From assembly GCA_052400625.1 (NCBI GenBank), contig JBQTGH010000005.1: 64,000 nt of DNA, one strand, 5' to 3'. This DNA comes from Thermophagus sp052400625 (GTDB taxonomy: Bacteria; Bacteroidota; Bacteroidia; Bacteroidales; Marinilabiliaceae). The translations under genes and the position numbers were made by a program. Position 1 is the stretch's first letter. Each line of letters opens with the position of its first letter. Shown one piece after another: positions 36,501 to 46,429 of this stretch. The notes under the pieces were generated by a model. It searched no databases. It saw only the letters and a program-made list of their open reading frames with translations, and was not told the origin of the DNA.

Positions 36501-39500
36501 ATCCTTTTGTCTATGACGACAGTCCCGAACGTGGCGGCGATCTTTACATCAACCTGGGTAATATTTCGGAAGATATTTTACGCGACTCCCGAAAGTTCTT
36601 CGAACAAGGACTCCCCGGAGCGCAAGAACCTTCTAATGTTGACAGCACTCAATGGGGATATGTTCCCACCATACAAAGTTTAGTCAATGCCTTTAGCAAT
36701 GATCCGGAAACTCGTTTCACCCAGGATGCCGGACTCAATGGAATGAAGTCGGAGCAGGAACGCAATTTCTACCGCAATAGTCCACACCCTTTCCTGAATC
36801 TCATTGATAATCTCTACGGGTCGGGGGGACTCACCGAAGAAGCCTACCAAAAGATTATGGAGGACCCGGCCGCAGATGACTATCACTATTACCGGGGCAG
36901 TGATTTTGACCTAAATGAAACCGGGATCCTCGATCGATATAAAAATTTCAACAACCCTGAAGGGAATTCAGTCCCTTCCGAATATTCCGATGAAAGCTAC
37001 AGTACGGCAGCAACCACCCTGCCCGACGGAGAAGATATCAATGGGGATAATACGTTAAGCGAAACCGAAAGCTACTACCAGTATCGCATCAAACTGCGCC
37101 CCCAAGATATGCAAGTAGGCCAAAATTTCATCACCGACGAGATTGAATCGACCGTGGAGCTGAAAAACGGACAAAAAAGTTCCGTTAAATGGTATCAGTT
37201 TAAGGTTCCCGTCAGCAGTCCCGATACCACGATTGGGGAACTGAGTGATTTCAGCTCTATTCGCTTCATGCGTCTTTTCCTTAAAAACTTTTCAGATACG
37301 GTTGTATTGCGCTTCGCCACCATGGATCTTGTACGATCCGACTGGCGTAAATATACCGACGATCTGTTTGATATTGATGACGTGGTAAGTCCTTCTTCTC
37401 AAACCCAGTTCGAAGTTGCCACGGTCAATATCGAAGAAAATGGCAGCAAAGAGCCGGTGAATTATGTTCTTCCCCCAGGTATTGACCGGGTTATTGATCC
37501 GGGCAATCCACAGATACGACAATTAAACGAGCAATCACTGGTGCTTAAAACCATCGATCTGGCAGGGGGTGACGCCAGAGCTGTTTATAAAACGCTTAGT
37601 ATGGATATCCGGCAATACGGACGTCTTAAAATGGAAGTTCATGCCGAAGAGCTATCGGGATATCCGTTGGAAGACAATGAATTTGTAGCCTTCATACGAC
37701 TGGGGTCCGATTTTAAAAATAATTACTATGAATACGAAGTCCCTCTCAAGCTCACCCCAGCGGGAACATACAGCAATAATTCCACGGCCGACAGATATAT
37801 TGTCTGGCCTGAAGATAACCAGATCAATATTCCGATCGATTTATTTCAGGAGATCAAACTGCAGCGCAATGAAGCCCTTAGTGACGGAGATGAAGAAGCC
37901 TCTATTATTAAAAAATTTGTGCGGACCGACCCGGACAACACCAGCAATAAGATCAGCATTAAGGGAAATCCCAATCTGGCCAATGTGAAATCCTTGATGA
38001 TAGGGATTCGCAACAATACTGTCCAAAACAAAAGCGTAGAGGTATGGTTTAACGAATTACGATTGACCGACTTCGATGAAGAGGGAGGCTGGGCGGCCAA
38101 TGCACGTGTGAATATTAAGCTTGCCGACCTGGGAAATGTTTCTCTGGCAGGGGAAGTCAGTACCGTTGGGTTTGGCTCCATCGACCAAAGTGTTTCGGAA
38201 AGAAGTCAGGAAGACTATTACCAATACGACCTTGCAACCAGTCTGGAACTGGGAAAACTTTTGGGCCCCCAATCCCGGTTATCAGCCCCCGCCTATTTTA
38301 GTGTCAGCAAGCAGGTGGCAACACCCGAATACTATCCTCTTGATCCGGACATCTCAATGGATGAAATACTGGACAATGCAGACTCTGAAGCCGAACGTGA
38401 CTCCCTTCGTAACCTGGCAGAAGATTACACCTCACGAAAAAGCCTCAACTTCACCAATGTTAGACTTAAACCCAAAAACGACCGCGCAAAACTGTACGAT
38501 ATTTCCAACCTCAGTGCAACCTATGCCTATAATGAAACAGAGCACCACGATGTGAACACCGATTACAAAATCAACAAAAACTACAGAGGCATCCTTGCCT
38601 ACAACTATACTGCACAACCAAAGATTATTGAACCGTTCAAGAAAATTGACGGACAAGCCTTCAAACTCATTCGCGACTTCAATTTTTACCTGCTGCCCAG
38701 CCAACTTAGCTACAGATGGGAAATAATGCGTGATTACACCGAATCGCAACTTCGCAATGTAAACAACCTCAATTACAAAATTCCGGTTTCCGTCAGCAAG
38801 GATTTTTCCTGGAATCGTTATTTTGAAATGACTTATAACCTTAGCAAATCTCTTAAGGTTAATTTCAGTACCGCCACCAACGCCCGCATCGACGAACCTG
38901 AAGGACCCGTTAACAAGGATCTCTACAAAGATGAATATCAATTGTGGAAAGATTCGGTTATGAATAATATTTTGTCGTTCGGACGGACTACCAACTATCA
39001 GCACACCATTAATGCCAGTTATCGCGTTCCGATCAATAAACTGCCTTTATTAGACTGGACCTCTGCCAGTGTCAATTACGGAGCCTTATTCAACTGGGCC
39101 CAAGGACCTATTACGGACGATACCTACAACTGGGGCAACACCATTCGAAATTCCAATACCATTCAAGCCAACACTCAACTCAATTTCACCGGTCTTTTCA
39201 ACAAGATTGGTTATCTGCGAAATCTCTCCCGCCCCAATCAAAGAGCAGGAGGCACCCAACAATTGCGCTATACCAGCCACAGTCTGAATCTCCAGAAAGA
39301 TACCCCCTTAAAAATTGAGCACCGTCTGGATACCCGGAATGTCAAAGTGCGCATCTTCGACAATAATGGCCGACCGGTTCAGGGAAAAACCAATATCCTG
39401 GATGCCAACACCATCACCTTTACCGCTCCTGTCGATGTGGCCAACGCTCGTACTTTAATTACAGGCGAACGTGAAACATCTGTTTCTCCCGCAAAAATTG

Positions 39501-40960
39501 TAACGGACAACCTTTTAAAGGTGGCCACAGGCCTCAAAAATTTATCTGTTTCCTACTCCTCCAACAACGGCAGTTATTTGCCGGGTTACCTGCCCGAATC
39601 GGGATTCCTGGGCACCACCGAAATTGACGGCCTAAAAGCGCCCGGTATTCCCTTCGTTCTGGGAATACAAGATCGCGACTTTGCCTTGAATGCAGCAGAA
39701 AACAAATGGCTTACAACCGACAGTACGCTAAACAGTCCGTATGTTATGACTCACTCCGACAATCTTAACATCCGGGCGACCTTTGAGCCCTTCGATGGTC
39801 TTCGCATCGATTTGAGCGCCACCCGTAGCTTCTCTAAAAATATGAGTGAGTATTATCTTTTCAACGGGGATCAGTTCAATGGGGTTTTCAACACCTCCGA
39901 ATCCGGAAGTTTCTCAATGAGTTTTAACACTCTGGCTACCGCCTTCCAAAAAATTAAACGTTCCGGAAATTATGAATCAGATGCCTACAATGAATTTCTG
40001 AAAAACAGAGAAATAATTGCTCAAAGACTTGGAGAAGAAAGGTCCGGCGCCACCTATCCCACAACCGGACAATATGAGAATTCAAATATTGCCGGATTGC
40101 CATACAGTCCCGAGGGATATCCCGATCTGGGGCATTCGGTGGAATCGGGTGTAGACGGCTACAACCTCACCTCTCGTGAAGTTATGGTTCCGGCTTTTCT
40201 GGCAGCTTATTCAGGGAAAAGTGCCAATAACATCTTCACCGAAACCTTTCCCTCGCTGGCCCATCTAAAACCCAACTGGAGAATCAATTTTTCAGGCTTA
40301 TCAAAAATCAAATTCCTTAAAAAGTACATCAAGTCCTTTGATATTAGTCATGCCTATTCATCCACCTATACCATCGGAAACTATTTAACCAATCTGGAAT
40401 GGGAAGATAATGGCGACGGAATCAGCTTTGTCAGAGATGCTCAGAATAATTTCATTCCCCGTTATCTCATCTCTGGCGTAACAATTACGGAACGGTTTAC
40501 GCCTTTTCTCCAATTCAATATCACCTGGGGAGGCAATTTCAGCACCAGAGCGGAATACAATAAAAGCAGGATTCTGAATCTTAGTCTGAATAACAATCAG
40601 CTGATTGAAAACTACAATAACGAATGGGTGGTTGGTTTGGGCTACCGGTTCGATAAAATGGACATGATTTTAGGCAACTCGAGCAAGCAGAGAAAAATTT
40701 CTTCCGACCTCAATTTACGAGCGGATGTTTCGATCCGGGAAAACTTTTCCATCATTCGCAAAATACAGGAACTATCCAATCAGATGACTGCCGGGCAAAA
40801 AGTTACCACCTTGGAAATTACCGCCGATTATGTCCTTAGCGATCGGTTCAATGTGCAACTATTTTACGACCAGCAAATCAACAACCCTTATATATCCTCG
40901 TCCTATCCAACCTATAATACCAATGTAGGGGTTAGCTTCAGATTCTCTTTGGCACAATAG
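33527..40960 (+). CDS. sprA: Type IX secretion translocon protein SprA (SovA)
   Basis: At 2477 residues this is the largest gene in the window. SprA is the giant outer-membrane beta-barrel through which T9SS cargo, including gliding adhesins, exits the cell. A signal peptide (YLSATLIFLVLVAGASS) leads the protein. SprA_N-type repeats follow: the NITGNIGDKIKMGINYNTDATFDFENQ segment near 205, GVKTEMQFGRLTVTSVFSQQ, and a second set of the same folds further on. The C-terminal half is rich in Asn/Ser/Tyr/Thr beta-strands, ending in GVSFRFSLAQ with a terminal aromatic-x-aromatic-like pattern. It is intact, so the organism should have a T9SS; no partner genes (porV, gldKLMN) are in the window. Confidence 0.97.
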   Translation: MHKTFSKYLSATLIFLVLVAGASSDMLWGRPVQILHLPQTPDSLDQFQMDRILHPLSLDKEKELDHPVIPQPKNLQYRAEYDPATGMVILYKMVGNIRVRLPYSMSIEEYRQERLRQSMFNYWSEQNRENLNSQSTQGSGINIATGQAMGNILGSETINIRPQGIAQLQIGVNHTRIDNPTLQERMRKTTTFDFQEKIQMNITGNIGDKIKMGINYNTDATFDFENQINLEYSGDEDEILQKVEAGNVTLPLPGTLITGSQNLFGVKTEMQFGRLTVTSVFSQQKGETSTMSIQGGAEQQSFEIGADEYDKNRHFFLSHLFRERFNDAMKSLPIINSPFYITKIEVWVTNQSSNFNNSRNIIAFADLGESPEFLTNPNLWTGQPGAVTANNANNLYEQMNSTYSAIRDINQVSSSFAPLEAQGFRGAREYEKIENARLLNESEYTLHPKLGYISLNSPLNEDEVLAVAFEYTYNGQVFKVGELSTSGVEAPNTLFVKLLKGTLLSPGVKTWDLMMKNIYAIGAYQVSQEDFILDVAFFDDSQGSYINYFPEGPKPEEGGINGELLISVMGLDRLDSNQEPNPDGTFDFVPDYTILTDQGRIVFPVVEPFGSNLEEKLQGNPQLIEKYVFNALYDSTITNASQMAESNKFKLKGSYKSSSSNEISLNAFNIPEGSVVVTAGGIRLTENQDYTVDYTTGRIRILNEGLLESGTPIQVSMESQDLFNLQTKTLLGTHLNYQFNNDFNIGATLMHLRERPLTQKVNYGDEPIANTIWGINAAYYTESNALTSWIDKLPLVETTTPSSISFEGEFAQILPGHPNVIEEEGTSYIDDFEGSETPIDIKNWTAWTFASTPQGQPDMFPEASKINDLSYGFNRAKLAWYVIDPIFLRNNSLTPSHLRQNPDQQSSHFVREVYEKEIFPYRESAYGEPTNISVLNLAYYPDERGPYNFDTDLTPEGKLNNPEQRWAGIMRELQTNDFEASNIEYIEFWMMDPFVYDDSPERGGDLYINLGNISEDILRDSRKFFEQGLPGAQEPSNVDSTQWGYVPTIQSLVNAFSNDPETRFTQDAGLNGMKSEQERNFYRNSPHPFLNLIDNLYGSGGLTEEAYQKIMEDPAADDYHYYRGSDFDLNETGILDRYKNFNNPEGNSVPSEYSDESYSTAATTLPDGEDINGDNTLSETESYYQYRIKLRPQDMQVGQNFITDEIESTVELKNGQKSSVKWYQFKVPVSSPDTTIGELSDFSSIRFMRLFLKNFSDTVVLRFATMDLVRSDWRKYTDDLFDIDDVVSPSSQTQFEVATVNIEENGSKEPVNYVLPPGIDRVIDPGNPQIRQLNEQSLVLKTIDLAGGDARAVYKTLSMDIRQYGRLKMEVHAEELSGYPLEDNEFVAFIRLGSDFKNNYYEYEVPLKLTPAGTYSNNSTADRYIVWPEDNQINIPIDLFQEIKLQRNEALSDGDEEASIIKKFVRTDPDNTSNKISIKGNPNLANVKSLMIGIRNNTVQNKSVEVWFNELRLTDFDEEGGWAANARVNIKLADLGNVSLAGEVSTVGFGSIDQSVSERSQEDYYQYDLATSLELGKLLGPQSRLSAPAYFSVSKQVATPEYYPLDPDISMDEILDNADSEAERDSLRNLAEDYTSRKSLNFTNVRLKPKNDRAKLYDISNLSATYAYNETEHHDVNTDYKINKNYRGILAYNYTAQPKIIEPFKKIDGQAFKLIRDFNFYLLPSQLSYRWEIMRDYTESQLRNVNNLNYKIPVSVSKDFSWNRYFEMTYNLSKSLKVNFSTATNARIDEPEGPVNKDLYKDEYQLWKDSVMNNILSFGRTTNYQHTINASYRVPINKLPLLDWTSASVNYGALFNWAQGPITDDTYNWGNTIRNSNTIQANTQLNFTGLFNKIGYLRNLSRPNQRAGGTQQLRYTSHSLNLQKDTPLKIEHRLDTRNVKVRIFDNNGRPVQGKTNILDANTITFTAPVDVANARTLITGERETSVSPAKIVTDNLLKVATGLKNLSVSYSSNNGSYLPGYLPESGFLGTTEIDGLKAPGIPFVLGIQDRDFALNAAENKWLTTDSTLNSPYVMTHSDNLNIRATFEPFDGLRIDLSATRSFSKNMSEYYLFNGDQFNGVFNTSESGSFSMSFNTLATAFQKIKRSGNYESDAYNEFLKNREIIAQRLGEERSGATYPTTGQYENSNIAGLPYSPEGYPDLGHSVESGVDGYNLTSREVMVPAFLAAYSGKSANNIFTETFPSLAHLKPNWRINFSGLSKIKFLKKYIKSFDISHAYSSTYTIGNYLTNLEWEDNGDGISFVRDAQNNFIPRYLISGVTITERFTPFLQFNITWGGNFSTRAEYNKSRILNLSLNNNQLIENYNNEWVVGLGYRFDKMDMILGNSSKQRKISSDLNLRADVSIRENFSIIRKIQELSNQMTAGQKVTTLEITADYVLSDRFNVQLFYDQQINNPYISSSYPTYNTNVGVSFRFSLAQ

Positions 40961-41009
40961 AAAGATAAACATTCAATACTTTGTATTAGATTATTCCTAA
41001 AAAATATCT

Positions 41010-41017
41010 AATTTTGA
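41010..41017 (+). promoter_or_regulatory. Predicted -7 element of gcvH
   Basis: TAATTTTG fits TAnnTTTG and lies 26 bp before the gcvH ATG. A TTTG is present at 40981 but with a 25-bp spacer, longer than the usual 19-21. Confidence 0.35.
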
Positions 41018-41043
41018 CTTGAATCCATTTAAAACAAAAAACT

Positions 41044-41421
41044 ATGAACATACCGGAAAACCTCAAATTCACCAAAGACCATGAATGGGTAAAAGTAGAC
41101 GGGGAAACAGCCATTGTCGGGATCACTGATTTCGCTCAAAACGAATTGGGTGATATTGTTTTTGTTGAAATCGAAACCGAAGATGAAGATCTGGAAAAAG
41201 AAGAAGTGTTTGGCACCATTGAAGCAGTGAAAACGGTATCAGACCTTTACATGCCTGTTTCCGGCAAAGTAATCGAAGTGAATGAAGAGCTCGAAAGCAA
41301 TCCTGAATTGGTGAACAAAGATCCCTATAATGGTGGATGGATGATTAAAATTAAAATGTCCAACCCCGATCAATTAAACGATTTGCTTTCTGCCTCGCAG
41401 TATAAAGAGCTCATTGGATAA
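41044..41421 (+). CDS. gcvH: Glycine cleavage system H protein
   Basis: The 125-residue protein is the lipoyl carrier that shuttles the aminomethyl group between P, T and L proteins. It has FTKDHEWVKVDGETAIVGITDFAQNELGDIVFVE and the lipoylated lysine in FGTIEAVKTVSDLYMPVSG, followed by ELVNKDPYNGGWMIKIK. Length is standard. It stands alone between sprA and a strong terminator; the other gcv genes are not in the window. Confidence 0.97.
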   Translation: MNIPENLKFTKDHEWVKVDGETAIVGITDFAQNELGDIVFVEIETEDEDLEKEEVFGTIEAVKTVSDLYMPVSGKVIEVNEELESNPELVNKDPYNGGWMIKIKMSNPDQLNDLLSASQYKELIG

Positions 41422-41443
41422 TCGCCCATTTTTTTGACCTCAT

Positions 41444-41481
41444 AAAAAAAGGGGATCCCGGAATTATGGGATCCCCTTTTT
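41444..41481 (+). terminator. Rho-independent terminator of gcvH
   Basis: GGGGATCCC (41451-41459) pairs with GGGATCCCC (41468-41476), preceded by seven As and followed by T5. It lies about 25 bp after the gcvH stop and is A/T symmetric enough to work on both strands. Confidence 0.92.
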
Positions 41482-41536
41482 CGTGATCATTCTCCTTCAC
41501 TGGAAACCGTGACTCTCAATCACTCCAAAATAAGAA

Positions 41537-41574
41537 TCCCACACTGTCGGGAGAGAACTCCTATCAGTGTGGGA
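41537..41574. other. Two-tier hairpin between gcvH and infB
   Basis: TCCCACACTG (41537-41546) and CAGTGTGGGA (41565-41574) form a perfect 10-bp stem. Inside the loop GGAG and CTCC enclose AGAA as a second stem. There is no adjoining T-run, so it is not a plain terminator. It lies 56 bp right of the gcvH terminator and about 190 bp beyond the infB stop. Confidence 0.6.
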
Positions 41575-41763
41575 CTATGGAAAATTGGTTGGCCAAAATT
41601 TTATTTCTTCAAATCTAGAAAATAAATTGATAAAGGTCAATGAAAAAACATCAATTTTTTAATCCCTAAAAAGAAGAACAAGAAATACTAATTTTTGCCT
41701 TTTTGTTTCGTCAAACTTTACGCCGACGAATTTCTTTATCAACTACAAAATTGAATTCCAACA

Positions 41764-44700
41764 TTACAACGTTCTGGAGACTTCAACTTCTTCAAAGGCT
41801 TCAATAACGTCCCCTACTTTGATGTCATTAAAATTCTTAATGTTCAATCCACATTCGTACCCTGCGGCAACCTCTTTCGCATCATCCTTGAATCGCTTGA
41901 GAGATCCCAGTTCACCGGTATAAATCACAATTCCGTCACGAATAATCCGCACTTTGGAACTGCGTTTGATTTTTCCTTCTTTCACCATACAACCGGCAAT
42001 GGTTCCCACTTTGGATATTTTGAAGGTCTCACGGATTTCAAGGGTCGCAATGATCTGTTCCTTAATTTCCGGTGACAACATTCCTTCCATAGCCGCCTTA
42101 ATCTCTTCGATGGCATCGTAAATGATGGAATACAAGCGAATGTCGATCTCTTCTTTTTCTGCCAGTCGACGGGCCGCCATAGACGGTCGCACCTGGAATC
42201 CAATCACGATGGCATTGGACGCTGCAGCCAGCATAATATCCGATTCGGATATCTGACCAACGGCTTTGTGAATGACATTTACTTGAATTTCTTCTGTCGA
42301 CAGTTTGATCAGCGAGTCGGCAAGAGCCTCAATAGAACCATCCACATCACCTTTCACCACCAGGTTAAGTTCCTGGAAGTTTCCAATGGCGATCCGTCGG
42401 CCAATTTCATCAAGAGTAATATGTTTCTGTGTTCTGAGTCCTTGTTCTCGTTGCAATTGTGAACGTTTGGTGGCAATATCTTTGGCCTCCCGCTCATTTT
42501 GCATGGCATGGAATTTCTCACCGGCCTGAGGCGCACCATTCAAGCCAAGAACCAACACCGGTTGCGATGGGCCTGCTTCTTCGATGGTCTGATTACGCTC
42601 ATTGAACATGGCTTTTACGTGCCCATAATACTGACCTGACAGGATCAGGTCTCCGGTTTTAAGGGTTCCCGACTGCACCAACAGAGTCGCCACATATCCG
42701 CGACCACGGTCAAGACTTGATTCAATAACGGAACCCACGGCCGGTTTATCCGGATTGGCTTTCAGCTCCAGTAAATCGGCTTCCAGCAATACTTTTTCCA
42801 GCAACAGATCTATATTGGTTCCCGCTTTGGCACTGATGTCCTGCGACTGGTATTTTCCGCCCCATTCCTCAACCAGATAATTCATGTTGGCCAGTTCTTC
42901 CTTAACCCTGTCGGGGTTGGCATTGGGCTTATCTATTTTGTTGATGGCAAAAACGATGGGAACACCGGCAGCGGCTGCGTGGTTAATGGCCTCCACGGTC
43001 TGAGGCATTACGTTGTCATCGGCAGCCACAATAATAATGGCAATATCTGTTACCTGGGCACCACGGGCACGCATCGCGGTAAAGGCTTCGTGACCGGGCG
43101 TATCAAGGAACGTGATTTCGCGTCCATTGTCCAGTTTTACGTTATATGCACCGATATGCTGAGTGATCCCACCTGCTTCACCTGCAATAACATTGGCACT
43201 CCGGATGTGGTCGAGCAATGAGGTTTTACCATGGTCAACGTGGCCCATCACGGTAATGATCGGTGGACGTGGTTTTAAATCTTCGGGCTTGTCTTCCTCC
43301 TCTTCAATAGCTTCAACGGCCTCAACGCCCATAAATTCAACCTTGTAACCATATTCTTCGGCCACCAGTGTGATGGTTTCTGCATCCAAACGCTGGTTAA
43401 TGGATACAAACAGCCCCAGACTCATACAGGTGCCAATAATCTGGGTCACCTGAACATCCATCAAATTGGCCAACTCGTTGGCGGTGACAAACTCCGTCAC
43501 TTTAAGGATTTTGCTCTCTTCCGACATCCGCTCCATGGCTTCGTGCTCTTTTTGAGCGGCAGCATCTCGTTTATCACGACGGTGACGTGAAGTTTTGGAT
43601 TTACCTTTGGAAGTAAGCCGAGCTAATGTTTCCTTAATTTGCTTTTGAACATCTTCTTCGCTAACCTCATGACGGGCAGGACGTTTTTTGGCTTTTACCT
43701 TTTTCCGTTTTTCCTTTTTCTCAAGTGTTTTACCGCCACTTTGAGGTTGCTGTTGTTGTTTTTCATCGATATTCACCCGCACTTTTTCCTTGCGGATGCG
43801 TTTCCGTTTTTTCTTTTTCTTTCTAAGTTCCTCTTTGTTGTCGCTGTTACGGTTTTCAACCGGCAGTTCAATTTTACCAACCACAGTAGGTCCGGCGAGT
43901 TTCTTCACTTTAGTAGGGACAAAGCTCTCTGCCTCGTCCTTCTGTTCAGAAGTTTCTTTGTCTGACTTACCGGTGGTTTCCGGTTTTGTTTTTTCTGCTG
44001 CCTTACTCTCTTTTCCGCCCCCTTTAATGTCGGTAGCAGCTTCTTTCTTGGCGACTTCTTTTTCTTTCACTGGCTGAGTTTCCACCTTTTCCCCTTCTTT
44101 TTTTCCGGAAGTATCGGATGATTCATTTTTCGGGGGCAGGGTAGTCTCAGTTTCTTTTATTTCACTCTTTGCTTTAGAAGCATCTTTCTTTTCTTTAACC
44201 TCGGCATTGTCGACCACTTCTGCTTTTACCTCCTCACTTTTCTTCTCTGCAGGTTCAGGCGCTTTCACCTCTTTCTCAACTTTGGGGGCTTCCGCTTCAG
44301 TTTTTTCGACAATCTCCGGTTCTTTCTTATCAGAAATCTTTACTTCTTCAACGACTTTGTCTTCTTTTTTCACGCTCTTCTCTTCTTTCTCCTCAGGCTG
44401 CTTATTAACAACCACCTCTTTTTCCGGCGCTTTTTCCTGAGGCTGTTTCTCCTCAGGTTTCTTCTCTTCCTTAACCTCTTCGGAGTCGTTCTGTTTCTTA
44501 TTATCCAAGTCAATTTTACCGACCACTTTGACACTCACCTTCTGTTTCGGGGAAAGTTCCTGGGCAGTTGGCTCTTCTTCTTTTTTCCCGGCCGGTTTCA
44601 CATCCTGGTCAGTCTTTGGTTCCACAATCGAATCCTGATCCTCCACATCCTCCTCATTCTCATCTTTCAAATCATCAATTGAAAGTGAAACTTTTTTATT

Positions 44701-44913
44701 CTTTTGTTTCCGTTCTACCAATTTCTCTGATTCAATTTTTACAGTCAGGTCAGAACGATATTCTTTTTTCAGAAGATCATACATTTCCTCTGAAACCTTC
44801 GTATTCGGGTTAGATTCAATCTCGAATCCTTTCTTATGCAGGAACTCAACAATGGTGTTAATTCCCACATTGCATTCTTTTGCTATTTTACTAAGTCTTT
44901 TTCCAACTGCCAT
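41764..44913 (-). CDS. infB: Translation initiation factor IF-2
   Basis: IF-2 brings initiator tRNA to the 30S subunit. I set the start at the ATG at 44913 (1049 residues), since MAVGKRLSKIAKECNVGINTIVEFL is the usual N-terminal IF2_N domain; the extension to 44988 is hydrophobic, unlike the family, and overlaps nusA. Next is a long charged linker (about 75-450), almost all Lys, Glu, Val, Pro and Ala. The second IF2_N copy, GTP-binding domain (GHVDHGKTSLLDHIR, DTPGHEAF, NKIDK) and EF-Tu-like C-terminal domains follow. The length is typical for Bacteroidota. It is the last gene of rimP-nusA-infB. Confidence 0.96.
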   Translation of the reverse strand: MAVGKRLSKIAKECNVGINTIVEFLHKKGFEIESNPNTKVSEEMYDLLKKEYRSDLTVKIESEKLVERKQKNKKVSLSIDDLKDENEEDVEDQDSIVEPKTDQDVKPAGKKEEEPTAQELSPKQKVSVKVVGKIDLDNKKQNDSEEVKEEKKPEEKQPQEKAPEKEVVVNKQPEEKEEKSVKKEDKVVEEVKISDKKEPEIVEKTEAEAPKVEKEVKAPEPAEKKSEEVKAEVVDNAEVKEKKDASKAKSEIKETETTLPPKNESSDTSGKKEGEKVETQPVKEKEVAKKEAATDIKGGGKESKAAEKTKPETTGKSDKETSEQKDEAESFVPTKVKKLAGPTVVGKIELPVENRNSDNKEELRKKKKKRKRIRKEKVRVNIDEKQQQQPQSGGKTLEKKEKRKKVKAKKRPARHEVSEEDVQKQIKETLARLTSKGKSKTSRHRRDKRDAAAQKEHEAMERMSEESKILKVTEFVTANELANLMDVQVTQIIGTCMSLGLFVSINQRLDAETITLVAEEYGYKVEFMGVEAVEAIEEEEDKPEDLKPRPPIITVMGHVDHGKTSLLDHIRSANVIAGEAGGITQHIGAYNVKLDNGREITFLDTPGHEAFTAMRARGAQVTDIAIIIVAADDNVMPQTVEAINHAAAAGVPIVFAINKIDKPNANPDRVKEELANMNYLVEEWGGKYQSQDISAKAGTNIDLLLEKVLLEADLLELKANPDKPAVGSVIESSLDRGRGYVATLLVQSGTLKTGDLILSGQYYGHVKAMFNERNQTIEEAGPSQPVLVLGLNGAPQAGEKFHAMQNEREAKDIATKRSQLQREQGLRTQKHITLDEIGRRIAIGNFQELNLVVKGDVDGSIEALADSLIKLSTEEIQVNVIHKAVGQISESDIMLAAASNAIVIGFQVRPSMAARRLAEKEEIDIRLYSIIYDAIEEIKAAMEGMLSPEIKEQIIATLEIRETFKISKVGTIAGCMVKEGKIKRSSKVRIIRDGIVIYTGELGSLKRFKDDAKEVAAGYECGLNIKNFNDIKVGDVIEAFEEVEVSRTL

Positions 44914-44980
44914 ATAAAGGACTTTCGGTTTTTTTCTGATAAAAAAGATAAAAAATCTTTGACCAACAAAGATAAACGAA

Positions 44981-46219
44981 TTATTCAAATTCAGCCTTCA
45001 GAATATTAATTACGTCACGAATGGTCTCCTCTTCCAAATCGGTTCTTTTGGTAAGATCTTCCACCGTCAGATCCAGAACTGATTTGGCAGTATCACAACC
45101 AATCGCTTTCAATTCATCAATGATCCAGCTTTCAATTTCATCAGAAAATTCATCGAGTGAAACGTCTTCCTCGTCCTCATCACCGGTTTCTCGGTAAACA
45201 TCTATTTCATAACCGGTGAGCTGACTGGCCAGACGGATATTTAATCCCCCTTTACCAATCGCCAACGAAACTTCCTCCGGTTGAAGATAGACATGAGCTC
45301 GTTTCTCTTCTTCAAAAAGTTTTATGCTGGACACTTTAGCCGGGTTCAACGCGCGCTGAATAAACAGCTGATTATTGGTGGTATAGTTGATGACATCGAT
45401 ATTTTCGTTGTGCAATTCCCGAACAATGCCATGAATTCGAGACCCTTTCATCCCCACGCAAGCCCCTACCGGGTCGATGCGATCGTCATAAGATTCCACG
45501 GCCACTTTTGCCCGTTCGCCCGGTGCACGTACAATCTTCTTGATGGTGATCAACCCATCATAGATTTCGGGAACTTCAAATTCAAACAAACGTTCCAAAA
45601 AGACGGGTGAAGTACGCGACAAAATAATCAATGGTGTATTGTTGCGCATCTCCACTTTAATAACTACAGCCCGAACGGTTTCGCCCTTATGGAAAAAATC
45701 TCCGGGTATTTGCTCGGCGCGCGGCAATATCAGTTCGTTTCCTTCATCATCCAGAATAAGCATCTCCCGCTTCCAGATCTGATAAACCTCTCCGGTAACC
45801 ACCTGACCGATACGCTCAGAATATTTTTGGTAGAGTTGATCCTTTTCCAGTTCCATAATCTGACCGGCCAAATTTTGCCGCAACGAAAGAATTGCTCTAC
45901 GGCCAAACTTATGAAAGTCGACTTCATCAACCACCTCTTCGCCCACCTCATAGTCAGGATCAAATTTTCTTGCTTCGCTCAGAGAAATCTGCGTATTGGG
46001 ATCTTCCACTTCCCCGTCGGGAACCACTTCACGGTTTCTCCAAATCTCAAAATCTCCTTTGTCGACATTTACGATGACATCAAAATTCTCGTCACTACCA
46101 AAAATTTTGACCAGAACACTTCGGAATGAATCTTCCAAAACGCGAACCATGGTGGCCCGATCGATATTTTTCAATTCTTTAAATTCCGAAAATGTGTCTA
46201 TCAAATTTATATTTTCCAT
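44981..46219 (-). CDS. nusA: Transcription termination/antitermination factor NusA
   Basis: The 412-residue protein binds RNA polymerase and nascent RNA and modulates pausing. The N-terminal polymerase-binding domain (1-125) is followed by the S1 domain (GQVVTGEVYQIWKREMLIL). The KH pair is marked by RIDPVGACVGMKGSRIHGIVREL and EEVSLAIGKGGLNIRLASQLTGYEIDV. It ends with an acidic segment and a helical repeat (DLTKRTDLEEETIRDVINILKAEFE). It is downstream of rimP and 67 bp upstream of infB, the classic order. Confidence 0.97.
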   Translation of the reverse strand: MENINLIDTFSEFKELKNIDRATMVRVLEDSFRSVLVKIFGSDENFDVIVNVDKGDFEIWRNREVVPDGEVEDPNTQISLSEARKFDPDYEVGEEVVDEVDFHKFGRRAILSLRQNLAGQIMELEKDQLYQKYSERIGQVVTGEVYQIWKREMLILDDEGNELILPRAEQIPGDFFHKGETVRAVVIKVEMRNNTPLIILSRTSPVFLERLFEFEVPEIYDGLITIKKIVRAPGERAKVAVESYDDRIDPVGACVGMKGSRIHGIVRELHNENIDVINYTTNNQLFIQRALNPAKVSSIKLFEEEKRAHVYLQPEEVSLAIGKGGLNIRLASQLTGYEIDVYRETGDEDEEDVSLDEFSDEIESWIIDELKAIGCDTAKSVLDLTVEDLTKRTDLEEETIRDVINILKAEFE

Positions 46220-46429
46220 CGTTGTAATTAATATGTGTGGTTATTGCCGTTTGCAAATCCGATTGATTAATACTCAAATTCATTCACAGTAAAAACCTAC
46301 GCTTCATGAAACAACTTTGTATTTGTATCTATATCCGGCCTTCTGGAACAGTTCTCATACGTAATACCGGCCCTTATCGGCCGCCAAAAGAGTTTTGTGT
46401 TTTTTCTGTCGGGCTACGACCCTCCAAAG

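Noticed and set aside
43639..44440. Several plus-strand ORFs rich in Phe and Ser opposite infB
   Set aside because: They are complements of the Lys/Glu-rich linker of IF-2 and have no independent support.
44914..44988. N-terminal extension of IF-2 as a membrane segment
   Set aside because: The hydrophobic codons precede the conserved MAVGKRLSK start and overlap the nusA end; they are probably not translated.
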